9,751 bases of DNA, from assembly GCA_964634565.1 (NCBI GenBank), contig CAZWLP010000083.1, positions 1 to 9,751 on the forward strand, in the 5' to 3' direction. The DNA is from JAUVKT01 sp964634565 (GTDB taxonomy: Bacteria > Bacteroidota > Bacteroidia > Bacteroidales > VadinHA17). Shown here piece after piece: positions 1 through 5,706 of this stretch (its first letter is position 1; every line of letters starts with the position of its first letter). Under the pieces are notes generated by a model. The model saw only the letters and a program-made list of their open reading frames with translations, was not told the DNA's origin and did no database searches. Position numbers and translations under genes: made by a program.

Positions 1-153
1 TTTTCAGCTGCCTATAAACGAATCAGGATCGCATATATTGACAGTGCCAGGAAGAGACCTGATGAATTTGAAAAGCGGCTAAATAACTTTATCGGCAAGA
101 CTAAACAAAACAAACAAATTAAAGGCTTCGGAGGAATCGAAAAATACTATTGA
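1..153 (+). CDS. 3' end of a gene, possibly YdeI/OmpD-associated (OmdA) family
   Basis: Frame 1 is open from the window edge to TGA at 151-153 and gives the last 50 residues of a protein whose start lies outside the window. The tail is basic and helical (FSAAYKRIRIAYIDSARKRP, then EKRLNNFIGK) and ends GFGGIEKYY. The pattern 'Tyr-Lys ... Ile-Asp-Ser-Ala-Arg-Lys ... Lys-Arg ... Asn-Lys' resembles the C-terminal helix pair of YdeI/OmpD-associated proteins (OmdA domain), small cytoplasmic proteins of unclear role. That family call rests on memory of the pattern and is tentative; that this is real coding sequence is much surer. The stop is followed 20-40 bases later by a pyrimidine-rich intergenic block. 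Confidence 0.6.
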   Translation, partial: FSAAYKRIRIAYIDSARKRPDEFEKRLNNFIGKTKQNKQIKGFGGIEKYY

Positions 154-441
154 CTCGAATATCACCCACTCGCCCAATCTCCCCTTCTCTCACTCCCCCG
201 GGCTCCGTAGTCCCGAGTACTCGGGACGAAGGAGACTCTCTCCCTCTCTCCTTCTCCTTTGGTCCTTCGTCTCCAGATATTTTTTGCAAAAAACATATGT
301 ATTTACCATCAATATGTTTATCTTAGCATTAGCAATACAAGCAGAATAAAAAATAATCTGATAATCAGGAATAAGTAACTATGCTTAAATAAATGAGCTG
401 TGGGCAATAAAAATTAAATACCAACAGCAACAAATATAAAT
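154..441. other. Intergenic spacer: pyrimidine-rich block, hairpin and AT-rich leader
   Basis: No gene is visible here. Bases about 165-276 are almost pure C/T on the + strand and contain the hairpin described separately (203-234). After that the composition switches to very AT-rich. Small symmetric elements follow: a perfect 14-bp palindrome TTTTTTGCAAAAAA at 280-293, and an 8-bp inverted repeat, AAACATAT at 291-298 with ATATGTTT at 312-319. They could fold as weak hairpins or serve as protein sites for the lipoprotein gene at 442, but nothing in the sequence decides this. I see no convincing TTG/TAnnTTTG promoter close to the 442 start. Confidence 0.6.
203..234 (+). repeat. REP-like hairpin, copy 1 (42 bp identical at window end)
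   Basis: The inner stem is a perfect 18-bp palindrome, GTCCCGAGTACTCGGGAC (210-227). It is flanked by GTA on the left and GAA on the right, which leave one T-A pair between two purine mismatches, and then by an outer stem CTCC (203-206) / GGAG (231-234). The wider block 193-234 is identical, base for base, to 9710-9751. It lies inside a C/T-rich stretch 3' of a + strand gene. GTAG immediately before a hairpin is also the form of REP elements handled by REP-associated tyrosine transposases (RAYTs). A relation is possible but not shown, and no such transposase gene is present in this window. Confidence 0.7.
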
Positions 442-1665
442 ATGAAAACATTAAACCTGTTTCTCATTTTAGTGCTCACCTTAACGATATTCTCATGTGA
501 GAAAGAAAAGGATAATGAAACTGAGCTTATTTTAGAAAAAGTAAATGGTTTTGTTCAAAAAGGTCCATATCTTAATGGGACAACAATAATGATTTCTGAG
601 CTAACTAATGATTTAACTCCAACCGGTAAAAACTTCACAGCACAGATTCTTGATAATAAAGGAACCTTTGAAATAAAGAATGTAAACCTGACATCTCACT
701 TTGTTGAATTAACAGCCGATGGCTTTTACTTTAATGAAGTTAACAACTCAAACTCAAGTGCTCAATTAACGTTATTTGCATTATCAGATTTATCTAATAA
801 AAGCAGTTTAAATGTTAATATACTTTCTAGTTTGGAAAAAAATCGTGTTGCTTATCTCGTCTCTGATGGGATTAGTTTTTTTGAAGCTAAAACGCAGGCA
901 CAAAGTGAAATTCTATCAATATTTGAAGTTAGTAAAGATGGGATTTCAGAATCAGAGCAATTAGATATTACAAAACCAGGAGATGATAATGCTATATTGT
1001 TGGCAGTTTCAGCAATTCTTCAGGGACATCTTTCTGTTTCTGAGTTGTCAGAGCTAATTGCGAATATAAGCACAGACATAAGGGAAGATGGTATACTAAA
1101 CAATCAATCATTAGGCACTGTCTTAATTAATAATGCAAAGACTATTAAGTTGGAAAATATTCGCAAGAATCTGGAGGATAGATATGAAGAACTAGGTTTA
1201 AATGTAAATATTCCTGACTTTGAGAAATATGTTAATCAATTTATAGATAGTACTGATTTTGAATTCACCAGTGTAATTGAGTATCCTCAAAGTGGAATAT
1301 ATGGCTTAAATCTATTAGATAAAGAAAGAACAGATTATGAAGTTGGTAGCTGTTCAATGAAAGCTATCCTGCCATCAGGTACAAGTCTTAAAGTAAAAAT
1401 AATGGGGACAAACTGGGGGTATCCATATTCTCAAGATATGTCAGGTTGGGATAAATCAGATTGGAACCAAAATGAAAACTCGCGAACATTTACATCAAAA
1501 ACTACAGGCGAACTTGATTTTAATATACAATTTATGTTTTCTGATCCTGATCCTGATTCACTGGTTTCAGACACAATCACTTATTCTTTCGAAAGAACAG
1601 AGGTCTTTGTATATGAGAATGATGCTATTGAACCTACATGGACAAAAACAATTACAGTAAATTAA
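442..1665 (+). CDS. Predicted surface lipoprotein, function unknown
   Basis: A 407-residue protein with a signal peptide ending in a lipobox (TIFSC, Cys19), followed by an acidic/lysine-rich tether (EKEKDNE), so it is probably lipid-anchored and may face outward. Residues about 33-100 (VNGFVQKGPYLNGTTIMISE, then a 'PTGKNF..QI.DN.G.F' pattern) look like a small beta-sandwich of the carboxypeptidase-regulatory or transthyretin-like type. Residues 110-275 are mainly helical, with an 'SLNVNILSSLEKNRVAYLV' segment. Residues 280-407 are beta-rich and Trp/Asp-rich, with a DPDPDS run. I recall this N-terminal arrangement from uncharacterised Bacteroidetes lipoproteins and know no function. The start is the first ATG before the signal peptide; no Shine-Dalgarno is seen. 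By eye the gene is clearly more AT-rich than those after 5000, which may reflect recent arrival or relaxed selection. Confidence 0.88.
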   Translation: MKTLNLFLILVLTLTIFSCEKEKDNETELILEKVNGFVQKGPYLNGTTIMISELTNDLTPTGKNFTAQILDNKGTFEIKNVNLTSHFVELTADGFYFNEVNNSNSSAQLTLFALSDLSNKSSLNVNILSSLEKNRVAYLVSDGISFFEAKTQAQSEILSIFEVSKDGISESEQLDITKPGDDNAILLAVSAILQGHLSVSELSELIANISTDIREDGILNNQSLGTVLINNAKTIKLENIRKNLEDRYEELGLNVNIPDFEKYVNQFIDSTDFEFTSVIEYPQSGIYGLNLLDKERTDYEVGSCSMKAILPSGTSLKVKIMGTNWGYPYSQDMSGWDKSDWNQNENSRTFTSKTTGELDFNIQFMFSDPDPDSLVSDTITYSFERTEVFVYENDAIEPTWTKTITVN

Positions 1666-1818
1666 AAGCACAGGAGTATTTTAAGATACAGAACAGGCTC
1701 AGGATACTACCTCGGGAACTTACCGGAAGATAGAATTCCTTTTTTAAACTCCGGTTTCGCACATAGAATGACTGTATTCGGAATAAATGGAGGAATAAAA
1801 TTTAAGGTGGATAACTAA
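1666..1818 (+). pseudogene. Orphan C-terminal gene remnant, possibly from an exported or barrel protein
   Basis: A frame open from the previous stop to TAA at 1816-1818 reads as plausible protein: RYRTGSGYYLGNLPEDRI, then PFLNSGFAHRMTVFGINGG, ending IKFKVDN. It has no credible start codon; the only in-frame ATG lies about 16 codons from the end. The alternation of aromatic, Gly and hydrophobic residues near the end resembles a terminal beta-strand of an outer-membrane protein. The frame is the same as that of the lipoprotein at 442, but that protein has a natural end (TKTITVN), so read-through is not the favoured explanation. The more likely one is the surviving tail of a deleted gene. True extent and parent are unknown, and chance cannot be ruled out over so short a stretch. 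Confidence 0.35.
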
Positions 1819-1911
1819 AGATATAGCTGAAGCTAGGAAGAGTTAACTACCACAATGGTCAGCTCTTCTATGACCTATGCCATACGCCTTTTGTCTTTCG
1901 TCCTTTCTCCG

Positions 1912-1947
1912 TCCGCCATAGCCCCGAGTCCTAGGGGCGACGGCGGA
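1912..1947 (+). repeat. REP-like hairpin, copy 2 (diverged, compensatory changes)
   Basis: Outer stem TCCGCC (1912-1917) / GGCGGA (1942-1947); mismatch zone ATA (1918-1920) opposite GAC (1939-1941); inner stem GCCCC (1921-1925) / GGGGC (1934-1938); apex GAGTCCTA. Compared with copy 1, the T-A pair in the inner stem has become C-G on both sides, so pairing is kept although the sequence changed. The conserved A/G mismatch and T-A pair of the mismatch zone are also kept. Same orientation and same kind of C/T-rich surroundings as copy 1. Confidence 0.65.
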
Positions 1948-2175
1948 GTCTTTCATCCGATCTACACCCCTCACAACTCACGTCTCACCTCTCACCTCTT
2001 ACCCCTTTGCCCCTTGCCCTTACCTCTTAGCTCTTCCCCGGTTTCCGGTTTCCTCTTCCCTTTTGTCTTTCGTCCTTTGTCCTCCTTAACTTTTCAACCT
2101 ATTGCAACTCCTGTTTCGTAGAAATAGTGTAACTTGTATACAGCAATACAGAAATTTTAGAACATTTTTTACACT

Positions 2176-2230
2176 GTGATTATCTGAATAAGATAAACAC
2201 TGAATGACTGTGATAGTTATATATAACTAT
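2176..2230. promoter_or_regulatory. Cluster of symmetric elements upstream of the VWA lipoprotein gene
   Basis: Three elements fall within about 60 bp. The first is an interrupted inverted repeat at 2176-2200: GTG-A-TTATCT, a 5-base gap, AGATAA-A-CAC, nine of ten positions paired. The second is a direct repeat ACTGTGAT at 2173-2180 and 2207-2214. The third is a perfect 18-bp palindrome ATAGTTATATATAACTAT at 2213-2230, ending 88 bases before the ATG. The density of symmetry suggests operator sites or an RNA leader structure for the gene at 2319. AT-rich sequence produces such symmetry by chance more easily than GC-rich sequence, so only the 18-bp palindrome is striking on its own. I could not identify a convincing -7 box. 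Confidence 0.4.
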
Positions 2231-2318
2231 AAATCATTGGTTTAGGGTATTCGCTATACTTCCTGAATCAATAAATAGAGACCATAGTTATCGAAAATAT
2301 CATCAAAAACCTACAACC

Positions 2319-4433
2319 ATGAAAAAGATTATCCCAATCCCAATTTTGCTTGTCTTTCTGTTGCTTCTAAGTGGATGCAATGAGAATAATCTACCAGAGC
2401 CTGAAGTAAATTCAGTTCTCGAAAATGCAACATATTATCCTGATGGATTCTATCCTGGAGAAGAAGCCCTTATCCAGGTAAGTGTAGACGGTAGCACAAT
2501 AAACTCAGAGGATATTATTGCCAAAGTTGACATTGCTTTTATCCTGGATAGATCAGGTAGCATATCAAGAACTGATCCGGATGAAATCAGCAAACAGGTC
2601 GTACAGGAAATGCTCACAACATTAAATCCTGCACAACATAGAAGCAATGTTGTAATTTTTAGTGATGGTGCTGATTTTGCTTGTGAGAATATTACATCAC
2701 TCTCTACTGATTTCAATCAGCTGGGAACATGCGTGCAGAATATTGGTGGGCCGGAAGGCTTAACCAATATTGCAGAATCTATGGAATTAGCAAATGACAT
2801 GCTCGCAACTGATGGTGCGAATCATAGAATTGCCATTTTATTTACAGATGGTTATCCAATGACTAACCCCTATGTTGGTTATGACACTCAACAGGATGCA
2901 TATATTACTAACGCTCTTGTTCCGGAAGCTATCGAAAATGACATTGTATATTATGTAGTTTACCTAAATACGGATCCTGAAATTATATCGGGCTCAGATG
3001 AAGAGGCGTATGTTACTTCGCTAATTTCAAATATTTGTAGCAGAACTGGAGGTCATTGTTATACAATTGATGATGTTAACCAGTTGCAGGGCATATTCGA
3101 AAATATTATTGAAGAAAACAATAACAGCCTTTTTCTCAAGAATGTTAGAATGAATATAGATATTAATGATGCATATACTCCGGTGAATACATCAAGTTAC
3201 ATATCGACCGGATTAACATACCAGGTTAATGGTAATACTATTACTACAGCACCCTTTGCCAGGCTACCTGAGAATCAGCGAATATCTCTGACTTTCAAAG
3301 CAACAGCATACGAACCAATTCCTCCTGCCGATCAGACAGTAAGTACTAACATACCTGTATTTACGTCTGAGGCTAAAATCTACTATGATTTAGGGGATGG
3401 GAATCAGCTTGAGGCAGCAATTCCCCAGTTATCAATAAAATGGTTAAAGCCCCCCATGGTTTTGGTTAAGAAAACTGTTGAACCAGGATCACGTGAGATG
3501 AAAATAAAAGTGATTAATTATATAAGGGATGCTGCCATAAAAGATGTTTCATTATGGGAAATAGTAGCAAACAACATGGAAGTTCGTTTAAATACCTGTG
3601 ATCCTATACCTGATAATATTTTTAGTCCGGCATACAGTTCTAATACTTCGTTTGATTATATCCCGGAATTGTTACACTATAAACTTGGTGACCTGGAAAC
3701 ATTTGAATCAGCTGAAGTAAAATTTAACTTCAATTATTTTGGTCCGACTCAGGGTTCGGTTACAACAGATATGAGCAAACCTTCAGCAAGCCTTTTCTAT
3801 ACATCACCAAATGGTACAAGGGAGGAGTTACAATTTGTAGTTCAAAGTAGTGATATAAACGAGATATGGCATGGTGACAGGACAATAGATGCAGCCGAGT
3901 ACGCACTGAATGAGCCAGTAGCATTACCTGACTTTGATATTTATGCTGCGGCCTTCATTGCACAGAATGAGTACGAGTTTGATTTACCGGTTGCCAGCAG
4001 CTATCATATCTGGAACGATTCACAACATAATGGCTGGCTGGAGAGTGCTGGTGCAGAGCATTTTACAAGTCCGGATCCCTTCTATATCGGAAATAAGAAC
4101 CGTGTCTGGTTTCACATAAACCAGTATGGTAATGCAGACCCGGATTCTGATTTAACTGTAAAGATCTATTTGAAAGATAAATTCGACTTTAAATACAGCG
4201 ACTATGGAGAGGAAGATTGTATATTTTTAGGTGAAAAAGAATTTACAACTGATTCCGATCAGATTATAGACTTTATTGAATTTAATCCACAAACTGTTCT
4301 TACTCAGGACCAGTGGATACACTTCTCCGGTCTGGATAAGGCATGGTACAAACTTGTGATTGATTATCCGGGAGATGAGTTAAGAAAGAACAACAATATT
4401 GCTTTTAAGGAAATACTTATCTCCAATCAATAA
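2319..4433 (+). CDS. VWA-domain lipoprotein with C-terminal beta-sandwich region
   Basis: A 704-residue envelope lipoprotein: hydrophobic signal with lipobox LLSGC (Cys20), then an Asn/Glu/Pro tether. A von Willebrand factor A domain spans about residues 70-265. The metal-binding MIDAS site looks complete: DxSxS at Asp77-Ser79-Ser81 (DIAFILDRSGSI), a Thr at 149 (GGPEGLTN) and Asp177 in ILFTDG. It should therefore bind a divalent metal and a protein ligand. Cys122/Cys138 and Cys240/Cys247 could form disulfides in the VWA region. Residues about 270-530 look like beta-rich repeats. Residues 560-704 contain 'SPDPFYIGNKNRVWFHINQYG', reminiscent of CARDB-like or 'SPDIW' beta-sandwich modules. Ligand and process are unknown. 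The gene is probably monocistronic, bounded by a long leader and a hairpin terminator. It does not look like a BatA/BatB or MoxR-linked gene, since it lacks C-terminal membrane segments and has no AAA partner here. Confidence 0.9.
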   Translation: MKKIIPIPILLVFLLLLSGCNENNLPEPEVNSVLENATYYPDGFYPGEEALIQVSVDGSTINSEDIIAKVDIAFILDRSGSISRTDPDEISKQVVQEMLTTLNPAQHRSNVVIFSDGADFACENITSLSTDFNQLGTCVQNIGGPEGLTNIAESMELANDMLATDGANHRIAILFTDGYPMTNPYVGYDTQQDAYITNALVPEAIENDIVYYVVYLNTDPEIISGSDEEAYVTSLISNICSRTGGHCYTIDDVNQLQGIFENIIEENNNSLFLKNVRMNIDINDAYTPVNTSSYISTGLTYQVNGNTITTAPFARLPENQRISLTFKATAYEPIPPADQTVSTNIPVFTSEAKIYYDLGDGNQLEAAIPQLSIKWLKPPMVLVKKTVEPGSREMKIKVINYIRDAAIKDVSLWEIVANNMEVRLNTCDPIPDNIFSPAYSSNTSFDYIPELLHYKLGDLETFESAEVKFNFNYFGPTQGSVTTDMSKPSASLFYTSPNGTREELQFVVQSSDINEIWHGDRTIDAAEYALNEPVALPDFDIYAAAFIAQNEYEFDLPVASSYHIWNDSQHNGWLESAGAEHFTSPDPFYIGNKNRVWFHINQYGNADPDSDLTVKIYLKDKFDFKYSDYGEEDCIFLGEKEFTTDSDQIIDFIEFNPQTVLTQDQWIHFSGLDKAWYKLVIDYPGDELRKNNNIAFKEILISNQ

Positions 4434-4475
4434 TATCTTAGTTTAGAGCTGTCAGACAAACACGAGAATAAAAGT

Positions 4476-4514
4476 AACCACAATCCATTATGGTACTCCA
4501 TTTGGGTTGTGGTT
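4476..4514 (+). terminator. Hairpin terminator after the VWA lipoprotein gene
   Basis: AACCACAATCC (4476-4486) pairs with GGGTTGTGGTT (4504-4514) over 11 bp with one wobble. The loop holds a second small stem, ATGG/CCAT. It begins 43 bases after the stop at 4433 and is followed by TTTC, a weak U-tract. This probably ends transcription of the gene at 2319. Confidence 0.6.
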
Positions 4515-4519
4515 TCTTA

Positions 4520-4930
4520 CATCAAAGGAATAATGATTCAAAATTTCATCGATTTACCCGACTTCCTCCATGTCTTGTGCTCTCTCGACTCACCAGGCTG
4601 CTCATCGTATAGCTCTATATGCAATAGACAGGTGCTTAAGCCCTGCACTTATCGTCTTTCGTCTGCTCTTCTCCCCTCGCACCTTGTACCCCATGCCTTT
4701 GGTCTTGCGTCTTTCGCCTCTTTAAATCTAAGATCTTAAACCGAGAAGCATGAGTTTGTCTCAAACAAGTGCTTTGAGCTCGGCGAAGCCAATTTAGCAT
4801 CGGGCATCTTAATTCAATGAGCTCCGCTCCGCCTCTCCCCATGCTCCCTGCCCCATGCTCCATGCGCCAAGCTACGCAGTAGCGAAGGCAGAGGTCTTGC
4901 TCATATTCCTGCTGAAAAACATTATTGCAA
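4520..4930. other. Intergenic spacer: pyrimidine-rich word-like block
   Basis: No gene is supported on either strand. The + strand is C/T-rich in two parts, about 4550-4730 and 4825-4900, using the same short words as the other blocks (CGTCTTTCGTCTGCTCTTCT; GTCTTGCGTCTTTCGCCTC). An exact 11-bp repeat CCCCATGCTCC occurs at 4837-4847 and 4851-4861. The intervening stretch 4731-4825 is unremarkable apart from small hairpins such as GTTTG-TCT-CAAAC. The translations available here are low-complexity and biased, as expected of non-coding repeat DNA. A hairpin closes the block at 4866-4889. Confidence 0.6.
4866..4889 (+). repeat. REP-like hairpin, copy 3 (short variant)
   Basis: Outer stem GCC (4866-4868) / GGC (4887-4889); mismatch zone AA opposite GAA; inner stem GCTAC (4871-4875) / GTAGC (4879-4883) with a GCA loop. 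The sequence differs from copies 1 and 2, but the order of parts is the same: short outer stem, unpaired purines with GAA on the 3' side, perfect inner stem. The orientation is also the same. It sits at the right edge of the pyrimidine-rich block. Confidence 0.5.
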
Positions 4931-4953
4931 ACAGACTAATTTGCATATTTTAG
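4925..4953 (+). promoter_or_regulatory. Candidate promoter of the Crp/Fnr gene
   Basis: TTG at 4925-4927 and TATTTTAG at 4946-4953 resemble the Bacteroidetes -33 (TTG) and -7 (TAnnTTTG) elements, 18 bases apart, with one mismatch in the -7 box. Transcription would start near 4957, giving a leader of about 108 bases that contains the 21-bp-period direct repeat. Such matches arise easily by chance in AT-rich DNA. Confidence 0.25.
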
Positions 4954-4963
4954 TACAGGCGGT

Positions 4964-5002
4964 GATTAAGCAGGGTCTTTTGAGGATTACCCAGGGTATT
5001 TT
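4964..5002 (+). repeat. Imperfect direct repeat, period 21, before the Crp/Fnr gene
   Basis: GATTA-AG-CAGGGT-C-TTTT (4964-4981) and GATTA-CC-CAGGGT-A-TTTT (4985-5002) share 15 of 18 positions. They are offset by exactly 21 bp, two turns of B-DNA, so a protein bound to both would lie on one face of the helix. The spacing to the ATG at 5065 fits a regulatory site or leader element. No binding protein is suggested by the sequence; it differs from the TTTGAC/GTCAAA sites downstream. Confidence 0.4.
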
Positions 5003-5064
5003 TTCAAAAAGGCTCCACACTACCGGGGATGAACTATTTATAGATAACCAACATAAGAGTTTGT

Positions 5065-5628
5065 ATGCAGATAGATGAAAACATTGCCAGGCAGTACGGA
5101 TTGACTGAGGAAGATATAAAGCTAACAATGAGTGGCTACAGGCCAATGGCCATAAAGGCAAATGATTACTTCCTGCAGGAAGGTAAGGTATGCAATTACA
5201 TAGGGTATGTCACAGGCGGAATATTAAGAGCTTTCTTTTATGACGATTATGCCAATGAGATAACTACTGAGTTTTATCCTGAAGGCACATTAATAATTTC
5301 TTTCGACAGCTTTAATAACAGGGTGCCGGCAAAAGAAAATATTAAGGCAATAGAAGACTCTGATCTAATGGTTATTCCATATGAAAAGCAAAAAGAGTTA
5401 TATGACCTGATCCCTGCCTGGAACCATATCTGCAAAGACCTGGCAGACTATAAGAGTCGTGAGATGCTTGACAGGGCAAGCCAGTTCCAGACCATGTCAG
5501 CGACTGAACGATATCACAAATTCTGCACTGATAATCCACAGATACTGCAAAGAGTCACCCTGGGCCATATTGCCTCCTACCTGGGTATTGATATAGCCAC
5601 GCTGAGCCGTATCAGGAAAAAGAAGTAA
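5065..5628 (+). CDS. Crp/Fnr-family transcriptional regulator
   Basis: A 187-residue cytoplasmic DNA-binding protein, normal for the short Bacteroidetes Crp/Fnr group. Residues about 25-110 form the cyclic-nucleotide-binding-like beta-barrel (IKANDYFLQEGKVCNYIGYV; EFYPEGTLIISFDSF; then KAIEDSDLMVIP). It lacks the Arg/Ser phosphate-binding signature of true cAMP receptors, and it lacks the N-terminal Cys cluster of iron-sulfur FNR, so the ligand is unknown. A dimerisation helix is followed by a winged HTH at about 148-187 (QRVTLGHIASYLGIDIATLS, then RIRKKK). The recognition helix reads IDIATLSR; the Glu usual in this position (PETLSR; E-x-x-S-R of FNR) is Ala178. Two FNR-geometry palindromes lie just downstream in front of the next two transcription units, the first starting 5 bases after this stop codon, so activation of both is the natural inference. 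Met1 is chosen because it precedes the complete barrel. Confidence 0.9.
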   Translation: MQIDENIARQYGLTEEDIKLTMSGYRPMAIKANDYFLQEGKVCNYIGYVTGGILRAFFYDDYANEITTEFYPEGTLIISFDSFNNRVPAKENIKAIEDSDLMVIPYEKQKELYDLIPAWNHICKDLADYKSREMLDRASQFQTMSATERYHKFCTDNPQILQRVTLGHIASYLGIDIATLSRIRKKK

Positions 5629-5633
5629 TCGTT

Positions 5634-5649
5634 TTTGACTTTTGTCAAA
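5634..5649 (+). promoter_or_regulatory. Crp/Fnr-type operator 1 (before NmrA-like gene)
   Basis: TTTGAC (5634-5639), TTTT spacer, GTCAAA (5644-5649): a perfect 6-bp inverted repeat with a 4-bp gap, the geometry of an FNR box (TTGAT-N4-ATCAA) with C/G in place of T/A at the inner position. The wider block 5627-5649 matches 6639-6661 at 22 of 23 positions. Its centre (5641.5) is 30.5 bp before the -7 box at 5672, about 41 bp before the inferred transcription start. That is the class II activator position of Crp/Fnr proteins. Confidence 0.75.
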
Positions 5650-5671
5650 CAATAGTGCGAGCCGTGGCTCT

Positions 5672-5679
5672 TAGTTTTG
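5672..5679 (+). promoter_or_regulatory. -7 promoter box TAGTTTTG
   Basis: An exact match to the Bacteroidetes -7 consensus TAnnTTTG. No TTTG-type -33 element is found at the usual distance; that region is taken by the operator, as expected for an activator-dependent promoter. Transcription should start near 5683, giving a leader of about 24 bases to the ATG at 5707. Confidence 0.6.
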
Positions 5680-5706
5680 TTCCTGTTAACCAACAAAACA
5701 TTAATT

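Larger units (their letters stand above)
1819..2318. other. Intergenic spacer: pyrimidine-rich block then AT-rich leader
   Basis: No gene is supported. Bases about 1872-2110 are strongly C/T-rich on the + strand and built from recurring short words such as CTTTCGTCCTTT, CTCACCTCTCACCTCTTACC and CCCCTTTGCCCCTTGCCC. A 20-bp exact direct repeat, CCTTTTGTCTTTCGTCCTTT, occurs at 1887-1906 and 2059-2078. A hairpin sits near the left end of the block. From about 2110 the sequence becomes AT-rich and carries the palindromes and direct repeats listed separately, just before the VWA lipoprotein gene. Confidence 0.6.

Noticed and set aside
1855..2121. 88-codon open frame starting at ATG 1855
   Set aside because: It covers the C/T-rich repeat block and a hairpin; the product is a Ser/Leu/Pro-biased low-complexity string without signal or domain. 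Openness follows from pyrimidine bias.
2450..2716. Minus-strand open frame of 88 codons inside the VWA gene, and similar antisense frames at 4922-5161, 5577-6071, 6351-6536, 6689-6961, 7735-7962 and 8792-9043
   Set aside because: Each is antisense to a well-supported + strand gene or its leader, without domain, signal or independent promoter evidence.
4509..4863. Open frames on both strands in the third pyrimidine block
   Set aside because: Translations are repeat-derived and of biased composition (for example MEHGAGSMGRGGAE on the minus strand), and the + frame starts inside the terminator hairpin of the preceding gene.
5677..5706. TTG start at 5677 for the NmrA-like gene
   Set aside because: It lies within the TAGTTTTG box and upstream of the inferred transcription start near 5683; ATG at 5707 fits the Rossmann strand position.
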